DNA from: Paenibacillus pedocola
Lineage (GTDB): Bacteria > Bacillota > Bacilli > Paenibacillales > Paenibacillaceae
NCBI RefSeq assembly: GCF_031599675.1
Contig: NZ_CP134223.1
Coordinates: forward strand, 6,058,501-6,122,500
Direction: 5' to 3'
DNA length: 64,000 nt
Part shown: positions 26,789 to 33,647 of the stretch, piece by piece
Position numbering within the stretch: the stretch's first letter is position 1
How the letters are laid out: each line of letters starts with the position of its first letter
The notes under the pieces: generated by a model
Databases searched by the model: none
Told to the model about the DNA's origin: nothing
Seen by the model: the letters and a program-made list of their open reading frames with translations, nothing else
Translations under genes and position numbers: made by a program

Positions 26789-27616
26789 TTAAGCGTGTTT
26801 CTTCACACCGGAAGCGGCTACGCCTTCTACCGCTTGAACAGCTGCAGGCGTTTTGCGCAGATAGGCCATATAATAGGCTGCCCCTACAAAAATGGCTCCC
26901 CCGGTAAGATTGCCGAGCCAGACCGGAGCAAAGTTGCCGAAATACTGAGCCCAGGTGAAATGTCCTTCGAATATAGCAGCAGGGATCAGGAACATGTTAG
27001 CTACAACGTGCTGGAAGCCAATGGCTACGAAGGCCATCGTCGGGAACCAGATCCCGAGAATTTTGCCGCTGAAATTATCCGCTCCGTAGGAGAGCCAAAC
27101 GGCCAGTGCTACCAGCCAGTTACAGCCAATCCCCGAGACAAAAGCCTGCAGGAAGGTTACATCAATCTTATGTTCGGCCATATCGACCAGTTTATCCAGG
27201 TATACCCCATCTGCCGTAAGACCGACCACGTGACCGAAGAAATAAGCAACGAACAAGGCACCTGCCAGATTGCTGAGCGTAATCAGCACCAGGTTCTTGA
27301 TCACTTCCCAGAACGAAATCTTCTTCGCCATGAACGCCAGCGGTACCGCCATCATATTGCCTGTCAGCAGTTCCCCTCCGGCCAGCAGCACCAGAATAAG
27401 CCCTACCGGGAAGACGGAAGCCCCGATAAAGTTAGCGATGGAGCCCCATTCCTTCGGAGCGCCGGCAATGACGCGAATATCCAGTAAAAATCCGAGCGCA
27501 ATAAACGCTCCTCCCAGAAAACCGAGAATGAGTACAGCGGCAAGCGGGTTGTGGGCTTTCTTGATCCCGTTCTCTACCGTGACCTCGGCGATCTGCTGCG
27601 GTTTGTTATAAGCCAT
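26789..27616 (-). CDS. Formate/nitrite transporter (FNT family)
   Basis: A pentameric channel protein of 275 residues that moves formate or nitrite across the membrane. Six membrane segments are visible. The FNT signatures are GGELLTGNMM and the central-His region ATMAFVAIGFQHVVANMFLIPA-like, read here as FPTMAFVAIGFQHVVANMF. The N-terminus is amphipathic, as in FocA. Three CRP/FNR-type boxes lie upstream, one centred about 41.5 bp before the predicted start of transcription. The molybdopterin oxidoreductase gene is downstream, so formate is the more likely substrate, but nitrite cannot be excluded. Confidence 0.93.
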   Translation of the reverse strand: MAYNKPQQIAEVTVENGIKKAHNPLAAVLILGFLGGAFIALGFLLDIRVIAGAPKEWGSIANFIGASVFPVGLILVLLAGGELLTGNMMAVPLAFMAKKISFWEVIKNLVLITLSNLAGALFVAYFFGHVVGLTADGVYLDKLVDMAEHKIDVTFLQAFVSGIGCNWLVALAVWLSYGADNFSGKILGIWFPTMAFVAIGFQHVVANMFLIPAAIFEGHFTWAQYFGNFAPVWLGNLTGGAIFVGAAYYMAYLRKTPAAVQAVEGVAASGVKKHA

Positions 27617-27661
27617 GATTCCTATCCCCTTCTATTTACTTAAAATTTGTTCCTTTATGCC

Positions 27662-27733
27662 ATTGTAGCGTGATCCCAATCACATTTACGTGATAAATGT
27701 CACCTCAAGAAAGACTTCGTGAAAGTTTTCACT
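27662..27733 (-). promoter_or_regulatory. Promoter of the FNT gene with three CRP/FNR-type boxes
   Basis: A -10 hexamer TACAAT lies at 27662-27667 on the minus strand. GTGA-N6-TCAC boxes are centred at 27676.5, 27696.5 and 27725.5. If transcription starts 7 bp after the -10, these fall at about -21.5, -41.5 and -70.5; -41.5 is the classic activator position. The third box (CGTGAAAGTTTTCACT) would also suit Rex. Confidence 0.7.
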
Positions 27734-27820
27734 GACATGTCAAATTTACCTTAGTAAGGGAAAGGTGCATAGGATAAAAAACACACGGCCCCACTTTTTC
27801 GGGGTCTTTACAGACAGCAC

Positions 27821-27850
27821 AAAAAAAACCGGAGCTGGCGGCTCCGGTTT
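27821..27850. terminator. Terminator after the NADH oxidase gene
   Basis: A 10-bp stem (AAACCGGAGC with its complement) surrounds a 5-nt loop. On the minus strand it is followed by eight Ts. Confidence 0.88.
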
Positions 27851-27861
27851 TCTGCTTTTTA

Positions 27862-29226
27862 TTATACGGTTACGGGTTCTTTACGGTCCATGGTTTTCGG
27901 CAGGGCCTGAAGGCCGGCTGTATTCAGGAAGTTCCAAGGCTTGTTGTAATGCGGCTGGAAGAAGAAATCAATGAAGGCCAGCTGGTCCACGGTCATGCGG
28001 TTCTGAATGCAAACCGACACGGTATTGATCGATTGGGTCAGATCCATCTTGGACATAATCTGCGCACCGAGAATCCGGCGGGTGCCGCGGGCATAGACCA
28101 CTTTCAACTGCACCTGTTCAAAGGTTGGCATAAATTCCGGACGGTAGTTGTCGGTAATCATTACACTTTCTACATCCATACCTTCAGCCTTCGCTGCATC
28201 CTCAGTCAGACCGGTGCCGGCGATGTTATCTTCATAGATTTTGATTCCCGAAGTTCCCTGTGTTCCCATGTAAGGGATGGTGTTCTCCACCAGATTGCGG
28301 GCGACCAGTGTTCCCATACGGACGGCATTCGTTGCCAGCGGGATATAGGCATGCTGTCCGGTCGGGTTGTAATGGATCGCACAGCTGTCACCGGCAGCGA
28401 AGACATCCGGCAGGCTGGTCTGCATATAGTCATTGACCATGATGGCACCATTAGGCAGCATATCAACCTGTCCCTTCAGCAGCTCTGTATTCGGACGGAA
28501 GCCGATGCAGAGGATAACCAGATCCGTTTCATGCTCGCCTTTGCTCGTAATCACTTTGGTCACTTTACCGTTCTCACCGGCAAATGAGCTTACCTTTTCA
28601 CCGAGCGCCAGCTTAATACCGTGATCCTCGAGCGACTGCTGGATCGGAGTGGTGAATTCTTCATCCAGATATTTGCTGAGGATGCGTTCCTCGCCATCAA
28701 TCAGCGTAACCTGCTTACCATTCATCTGGAAAGCTTCTACCAGCTCTACACCGATATATCCGGCACCAACAACCGTAATTCTGTTGACCTGCTGTGCTCT
28801 TTCAATAATGGTATTGGAATGGTTATAGTTCTTCGAGAGCAGAATGCCGTCCAGCTCCATGCCTTCCAGCTTCGGAACAATCGGCCATGAACCCGTCGTC
28901 ATGATCAGCTTGTCATAGGAATCATTGAATTCCTCACCGGTCGCCAGATTGCGGGCGCGCAGCGTTTTGCCGGCTGTGTCTACCTTGATGACCTCATGGC
29001 GCATCTTAGTTGTAACACCGAGTTCAGCAAGCTTTTCCGGTGACGAATAGAACAAGCCTTGCGGATCTTTAATGACTCCACCCACATATAGAGCAATGCC
29101 GCACGACAAGAAGGAAATATTATCATTGCGTTCGTAAACCGTAATCTCGGCATCCGGGTAAAGCTGTGCGGTATTAACAATTGCGGCGGTTCCGGCATGG
29201 GTACATCCAATGACTGCTACTTTCAT
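27862..29226 (-). CDS. nox: FAD-dependent NADH oxidase / CoA-disulfide reductase family
   Basis: The 454 residues include an N-terminal FAD motif (KVAVIGCTHAGTAA), redox Cys42 in SFLSCGIALYVGG, an NAD motif (ITVVGAGYIGVELVEAF) and the second FAD motif PDVFAAGDSCAIHY. Single-Cys enzymes of this family reduce O2 to water with NADH, or reduce CoA disulfide or peroxide. Start ATG 29226 has GGAGGAGG close upstream. Three TGTGA-N6-TCACA-type boxes lie upstream, suggesting oxygen or redox control. NADH oxidase is the best fit; CoA-disulfide reductase remains possible. Confidence 0.88.
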   Translation of the reverse strand: MKVAVIGCTHAGTAAIVNTAQLYPDAEITVYERNDNISFLSCGIALYVGGVIKDPQGLFYSSPEKLAELGVTTKMRHEVIKVDTAGKTLRARNLATGEEFNDSYDKLIMTTGSWPIVPKLEGMELDGILLSKNYNHSNTIIERAQQVNRITVVGAGYIGVELVEAFQMNGKQVTLIDGEERILSKYLDEEFTTPIQQSLEDHGIKLALGEKVSSFAGENGKVTKVITSKGEHETDLVILCIGFRPNTELLKGQVDMLPNGAIMVNDYMQTSLPDVFAAGDSCAIHYNPTGQHAYIPLATNAVRMGTLVARNLVENTIPYMGTQGTSGIKIYEDNIAGTGLTEDAAKAEGMDVESVMITDNYRPEFMPTFEQVQLKVVYARGTRRILGAQIMSKMDLTQSINTVSVCIQNRMTVDQLAFIDFFFQPHYNKPWNFLNTAGLQALPKTMDRKEPVTV

Positions 29227-29273
29227 GATTTCTTCCTCCTCCAAATTGACAAGCATATTTATTTGTTTTTATT

Positions 29274-29351
29274 TGTGATTAATTTCACTTTATACACTGA
29301 TTATATTGTGATTTTTCTCACATTACAAGTATAATTGTGATTTTTCTCACA
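29274..29351 (-). promoter_or_regulatory. Three CRP/FNR-type boxes upstream of nox
   Basis: The boxes lie at 29274-29289 (TGTGA-TTAATT-TCACT), 29307-29322 and 29336-29351 (both TGTGA-TTTTTC-TCACA). The last two are part of a near-identical duplicated segment spaced 29 bp apart. A TATAAT at 29300-29305 (minus strand) lies next to the middle box. The six-base spacers lack the A...T edges expected for Rex, so an Fnr/CRP-type regulator fits better. Confidence 0.75.
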
Positions 29352-29490
29352 TTGTTCACAAATGAGATCATCTGATGCCGCGTTAGCTGCACCCTGTACC
29401 CTGCTCCGATTGCCTTAGTTTCTCCGGACGGGAGCAGTTTATGTCTTTTTGCAGCAGGGAGCAGGAGGAAGCGGAGGGGAATTCAGCTGT

Positions 29491-29527
29491 GAATAAAAAC
29501 AGTGCCAAGCAGATTTCGCTTGGCACT
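29491..29527 (-). terminator. Terminator after fhs
   Basis: A 10-bp perfect stem (AGTGCCAAGC with its complement) has a 7-nt loop. On the minus strand GTTTTTATTC follows. Confidence 0.85.
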
Positions 29528-29558
29528 GGGAGTACAGGATATGCACTCTATAATAAGA

Positions 29559-31193
29559 CTATTCCAGACCGTGAAGTACACCGTCTTCGTCCACCCGCAG
29601 CCCTTCAGCCGCCGGCTTGGCCGGAAGCCCCGGCATGGTGACGATATTGCCTGTAATCACAACAGCAAAACCGGCACCAAGCGACAATGTAATATCCCGG
29701 ATGCCCATTGTGAAGCCCTCAGGGGCGCCAAGCAGTCTCGGCTGGTCAGAGAAGGAATAAGGGGTTTTGGCCATACATACCTGAAGCTTCTGCAGACCAA
29801 GCTTCTCGATGACAGCTAGACTGCGTTTCGCCGCCGGTGAGAAGGCTACCCCTGAGCCGTGATAGATTTCGGTGACGATTTTGTTGATCTTGGACGGAAT
29901 GTCCAGGTGATCCTCATACAGCGGAGTGAACTTCACGGCCTGGTCCCGGCCCAGCAGCTTCGTCAGCTCGGCTGCCAGCTCCTGCCCGCCCGCACTGCCT
30001 TCGGCCCATACCTTAGAGACGGCAACAGGTACACCCAAACGGCGGCAGGCTTCCAGCACATCGCTCACTTCATCCGGCGCATCGCCCTCAAAGTGATTCA
30101 GCGCCACCAGTACCGGCACACCGAATTTACCAAGATTCTCAATATGGCGCTCCATGTTCGCAAGTCCCGAGAGCAGCGCGGCCCGGTTGCTGGCATACAG
30201 CTCTTCCTTTCGCACACCGCCGTTGTACTTCAGCGATTTCACCGTAACAACGAGCACTGCTGCTGAAGGGGCAAGGCCCGCCTGGCGGCATTTGATATCC
30301 ATGAATTTCTCTGCACCCAGATCGGCTCCGAAGCCGGCTTCCGTCACGACCACCTCGCCCAGCTTGAGCGCATAGCGGGTACCGATGACGCTGCTGCAGC
30401 CGTGGGCGATGTTGGCGAAAGGCCCGCCGTGGACAATCACCGGCGTTCCTTCCAGCGTCTGCACCAGATTAGGCTTCACCGCTTCTTTTAGCAGCGCAGT
30501 CATGGCCTCCACCGCGCCGATATCCTTGGCCGTCACCGGCTGGCCCTGCATGTCATAGCCGACCAGCATCCGGCTCAGCCGCTGCTTCAGGTCGGCAAGA
30601 TCGCTGCACAGACAGAGCACGGCCATGATCTCAGAAGCCGTTGTAATCTGGAATCCGCTCTCGCGTACTGTACCATTGCCGTCTCCCAGCCCGGTCACAA
30701 TGCTGCGCAGGCTCCGGTCATTCATGTCCAGGACGCGTTTCCAGACGATGCGCTGCGGATCAAGCCCCAGATGGTTGCCCTGGAATATATGGTTATCAAT
30801 CATCGCCGACAGCAGATTATGCGCAGATGTAACCGCGTGGATATCGCCTGTAAAGTGAAGATTGATCTCATCAGCCGGAACAATCTGCGCCTTGCCGCCG
30901 CCGGTAGCTCCGCCCTTCATCCCCAGGCAAGGCCCGAGCGAAGGCTCGCGAAGCGCGGCTACCGTCTTAACTCCTGCCGCATTCATCGCCTGGGCCAGCC
31001 CGATGGTTGTTAACGTCTTGCCTTCCCCTGCGGGGGTAGGATTAACTGCAGTAACCAGGACCAGCTTGCCATCCGGTTTATGCTTGAGTTCCTCCCATAA
31101 GGACGGGGCGAGCTTGCTTTTATATTTACCGTAAAGCTCCAAATGCTCCTCATTGATCCCTGCTGCTGACGCCACCTCTGTAATTAACCTCAT
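29559..31193 (-). CDS. fhs: Formate-tetrahydrofolate ligase
   Basis: This enzyme makes 10-formyl-tetrahydrofolate from formate, ATP and tetrahydrofolate, feeding one-carbon metabolism. The 544 residues carry the nucleotide-binding TPAGEGKTLTTIGL, the family block EPSLGPCLGMKGGATGGGKAQ and FTGDIHAVTSAHNLLSA. The N-terminus is a little shorter than that of the ~557-residue enzymes but complete. AGGAGG lies about 12 bp before the ATG. It is single, with its own terminator, close to the formate channel and molybdenum enzyme. No ZTP-riboswitch motif was seen upstream. Confidence 0.97.
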   Translation of the reverse strand: MRLITEVASAAGINEEHLELYGKYKSKLAPSLWEELKHKPDGKLVLVTAVNPTPAGEGKTLTTIGLAQAMNAAGVKTVAALREPSLGPCLGMKGGATGGGKAQIVPADEINLHFTGDIHAVTSAHNLLSAMIDNHIFQGNHLGLDPQRIVWKRVLDMNDRSLRSIVTGLGDGNGTVRESGFQITTASEIMAVLCLCSDLADLKQRLSRMLVGYDMQGQPVTAKDIGAVEAMTALLKEAVKPNLVQTLEGTPVIVHGGPFANIAHGCSSVIGTRYALKLGEVVVTEAGFGADLGAEKFMDIKCRQAGLAPSAAVLVVTVKSLKYNGGVRKEELYASNRAALLSGLANMERHIENLGKFGVPVLVALNHFEGDAPDEVSDVLEACRRLGVPVAVSKVWAEGSAGGQELAAELTKLLGRDQAVKFTPLYEDHLDIPSKINKIVTEIYHGSGVAFSPAAKRSLAVIEKLGLQKLQVCMAKTPYSFSDQPRLLGAPEGFTMGIRDITLSLGAGFAVVITGNIVTMPGLPAKPAAEGLRVDEDGVLHGLE

Positions 31194-31361
31194 AACTTTT
31201 TAAAAACCCTCCTGCCGTTATTATCCTGTTCAGCTTCCCTGTTTATACCCAAATGTCATCGTGAGCGGTAATGTTCCTCTTTCAAAGAATACAGTGTCCC
31301 TGAAAAGCGTCAAGGACTATTTTCATTGTGCACCTTAGTGCAGCCTTCAGATCCCAAACAA

Positions 31362-31407
31362 AAAGAAACGGCATAGCCGCCCTTGTATGGACGGTATCCG
31401 TTTCTTT
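31362..31407. repeat. Short dispersed hairpin repeat, copy 1 (terminator-like)
   Basis: AAAGAAACGG pairs with CCGTTTCTTT; the interior holds GGC/GCC and CCGxCC/GGACGG stems. A similar element lies at 38988-39030. This copy follows the glutathione peroxidase gene on the minus strand and may terminate it. Confidence 0.7.
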
Positions 31408-31432
31408 GGGAATTAACAGGATAAGCGGCAGG

Positions 31433-31909
31433 CTACAGCAAAGATTCAATAAGCCCCTTCATCGTTTCCGGCGACTCCTTCGGTTCCACCCGTGCTGTTA
31501 CATTTCCGCTGCGGTCTACAAGAAACTTGGTGAAATTCCACTGGATGTCACTGCTTTCACCTTCACCCGGCTGCTGCCCCTTCAAATATTGAAACAGCGG
31601 GCTGGCTTCCGGTCCGTTGACATCAATTTTGGCGAAGATAGGGAATTTAACACCATAGTTGATCTGGCAGAATTCTTCGGCTTCCTCGCTCGTTCCCGGC
31701 TCCTGGCCGGCGAATTGATTGCAGGGAAAGCCCAGAACCACAAGTCCTTGATCTCCATACTGTTCGTAAAGCTTCTGAAGATCACCATACTGCGGGGTAA
31801 GTCCGCATTTACTGGCTGTGTTGGCTATCAGCAGCACTTTACCTTCATAATCCTTAAGCGGCACTTCCTTACCCGAAGGGGTCACTCCGGCAAAACTGTA
31901 AATCGACAT
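31433..31909 (-). CDS. Glutathione peroxidase family protein (Cys type)
   Basis: The 158 residues contain the peroxidatic Cys35 in NTASKCGLTPQY, the motif VLGFPCNQFAGQEPG with a second Cys, and WNFTKFLVDR with the catalytic Trp and Asn. Cys replaces selenocysteine, as in Bacillus BsaA. Such enzymes usually use thioredoxin to reduce peroxides. The chain starts directly in the domain with no signal peptide, so it is cytoplasmic. It stands alone, next to no recognisable redox partner. Confidence 0.93.
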   Translation of the reverse strand: MSIYSFAGVTPSGKEVPLKDYEGKVLLIANTASKCGLTPQYGDLQKLYEQYGDQGLVVLGFPCNQFAGQEPGTSEEAEEFCQINYGVKFPIFAKIDVNGPEASPLFQYLKGQQPGEGESSDIQWNFTKFLVDRSGNVTARVEPKESPETMKGLIESLL

Positions 31910-31992
31910 TCGCTCTTCATCCTTTCCATTGCCTCATGTGTCCACCATATCATACCGTAAGCAGGCACATGAATACAAAATCAGGCCATGCT

Positions 31993-32331
31993 TCACTGCT
32001 GCGCCAGCTTCACGAGCATATGCGCCAGCCGGTGTCTTTCTTCTTTGCTGCCGACCTTCCACAGCTCCAGCAGAAGCTTCTCCTCACTATTGCGCGGCTC
32101 TTCATGGGCGGCCAGATAATCAGCGATTTTTTCTGCTGCCACAGCGAGCTGTTCTTCGCCCAGTCCGATTTTTTGCGCCAGTTGAATGCGCTTACTCAAA
32201 TAACCTTTAAAATCCTCAAAGTTATTCAAGATCCGCTCTTTCTGTTCCGGTTCAATCCGCTCCAGGGCATCATTCACCCGGTTAATGCTGAGATTTCCGT
32301 CCTTGCTGACCACATGATTATGTTCGGACAT
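31993..32331 (-). CDS. DUF3243 family protein
   Basis: The 112 residues follow the DUF3243 pattern: ILNNFEDFKGYLSKRIQLAQKIGLGEEQLAVAAEKIADYLAAHEEPRNSEEKLLLELWKVGSKEERHRLAHMLVKL. It is predicted to be helical and cytoplasmic. B. subtilis has a homologue of unknown function. No operon partner is evident. Confidence 0.85.
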   Translation of the reverse strand: MSEHNHVVSKDGNLSINRVNDALERIEPEQKERILNNFEDFKGYLSKRIQLAQKIGLGEEQLAVAAEKIADYLAAHEEPRNSEEKLLLELWKVGSKEERHRLAHMLVKLAQQ

Positions 32332-32441
32332 ATTGACCGCCTCCGTCTCTCAAGAATAGGGTTTCCCACTACTTAACCAGCCGGTTCCGGGGTGAACCAC
32401 CTGCAGACTCCCGTTAAACCGCTCCCATACCAGCCGTACAC

Positions 32442-32475
32442 AAAAAACAGGCGGCCCGTTATCCGGAACCGCCTG
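32442..32475 (-). terminator. Terminator after the VanY-like gene
   Basis: CAGGCGG pairs with CCGCCTG around a 14-nt loop; on the minus strand TTTTTTG follows. Confidence 0.8.
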
Positions 32476-32479
32476 CCTG

Positions 32480-33451
32480 TTATTTCGACACCGGAACGGC
32501 ATCGTAGTATTCTTCCAGGGTAATCCCTTTGGCAGCGATCTCTTCAGCAATATCCTTACCTACATAACGGATGTGCCAAGGCTCGTACATATAACCGGTA
32601 ATTCCCTGCTTGCCTTCCGGATAGCGGATAATAAAGCCGTATTCGGCCGCATGGGCGGCCAGCCAGTCGGCTTCCTTCGTCCCCCCGAAGCAGCTCTCAG
32701 CGGCGCATTTGCCGTCACTGCCCGATACGTCAATCGCCAGGCCTGTCTGATGCTCACTGTGGCCGGGTACTGCACTGTAGGTGCGGGCCTTCTCTTCGCC
32801 GTCTCTAGCTACATAGTTGTTGAACAGCGTGGTCTGCGTCTTCTCGGAACGGTAGGCGGACACACCTGCCAGATAGACACCGTCCTTCTTCGCGCCTGCG
32901 AACATCCGCTCCAGCGCCCCGGCTGCAGTCTTGCGCATCATCCGCTTCTCAATCTTCTCCGAGAAAATAAACGGCACATCCGGATACACCAGATCCGCAG
33001 GCTTGTACCCGTCCGGCAGCTGATACTGTTTGTTGACCATAACAGTCATACTGTCCGGTTCTGCGGCAGTCTGCTCCGCCGCAGGGTCACCTGTACCGCT
33101 GCTGCCCGTGTCAGTAGGCTTAGCGGTTGCAGGCTTAGCGGTTGCGGCCGGCGAAGGCTCTGCGCTAGCCTGATTGCCGGAATTGTCCGGCTTGTCCGAA
33201 GGTTCAGCAGTAGGCTCGCTTCCTGTGCCGGGTGCCTCTGGAGCGTCCGAAGCTACAGCCGAAGGCTCAGGCGATGGCTCGAACGATGGCTCGGAAGATG
33301 AAATTGGCGGAGCCTGAAGATCCTCTCCCGCCCCTGCGGACGCGCCTTCTTCTATGGAAGCCGATGGAGACGGAGAGGTGTATTTACCGATCCCCCAACC
33401 TACGGCAATCACGGCGATAAACAAGATAACGATTTTGACAGTCCTAGACAT
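32480..33451 (-). CDS. VanY-type D-alanyl-D-alanine carboxypeptidase (M15B)
   Basis: A single N-terminal membrane anchor (res. 5-25) is followed by a linker of about 110 residues rich in Pro, Ser, Ala and Glu, then the peptidase domain. Zinc ligands are visible in GHSEHQTGLAIDVSG (SxHxxGxAxD) and in EPWHIRYVG. The family trims the terminal D-Ala from peptidoglycan stem peptides outside the membrane. Two Cys near the active site (GKCAAESCFGG) may form a disulfide. No van resistance genes are nearby, so a wall-remodelling role is more likely than vancomycin resistance. Confidence 0.92.
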   Translation of the reverse strand: MSRTVKIVILFIAVIAVGWGIGKYTSPSPSASIEEGASAGAGEDLQAPPISSSEPSFEPSPEPSAVASDAPEAPGTGSEPTAEPSDKPDNSGNQASAEPSPAATAKPATAKPTDTGSSGTGDPAAEQTAAEPDSMTVMVNKQYQLPDGYKPADLVYPDVPFIFSEKIEKRMMRKTAAGALERMFAGAKKDGVYLAGVSAYRSEKTQTTLFNNYVARDGEEKARTYSAVPGHSEHQTGLAIDVSGSDGKCAAESCFGGTKEADWLAAHAAEYGFIIRYPEGKQGITGYMYEPWHIRYVGKDIAEEIAAKGITLEEYYDAVPVSK

Positions 33452-33569
33452 ATGCTGTTGCTTCCTCTCAAGTAAGTTATGAATGCTTCATGCTGTACAT
33501 TATAGACAAGCTTTGCGTCCAAAATGTTTCAAATTCTTAAATACCTTCCCGTGCCTGCTGGCAGACGAA

Positions 33570-33621
33570 AAAAAATGTTACCACAGAACGTCAGCTGCAA
33601 GCAGACCGCCCTATGGTAACA
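33570..33621 (-). terminator. Terminator after the DEAD-box helicase gene
   Basis: On the minus strand TGTTACCATAG pairs with CTGTGGTAACA, and a run of eight Ts follows the second arm. Confidence 0.75.
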
Positions 33622-33647
33622 AGTTTTAAGGATGACATCCAGCGCCT

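Noticed and set aside
27718..27733. Rex operator as sole explanation of the boxes at 27.7 kb
   Set aside because: Only this box fits the Rex pattern; the others have T...A or T...C spacer edges. Fnr/CRP binding explains all six boxes better.
31194..31361. ZTP-type riboswitch upstream of fhs
   Set aside because: Expected because fhs is often under ZTP control, but the conserved pseudoknot bases were not found.
31433..31909. Selenocysteine glutathione peroxidase
   Set aside because: The active residue is encoded as Cys35; no in-frame TGA is present.
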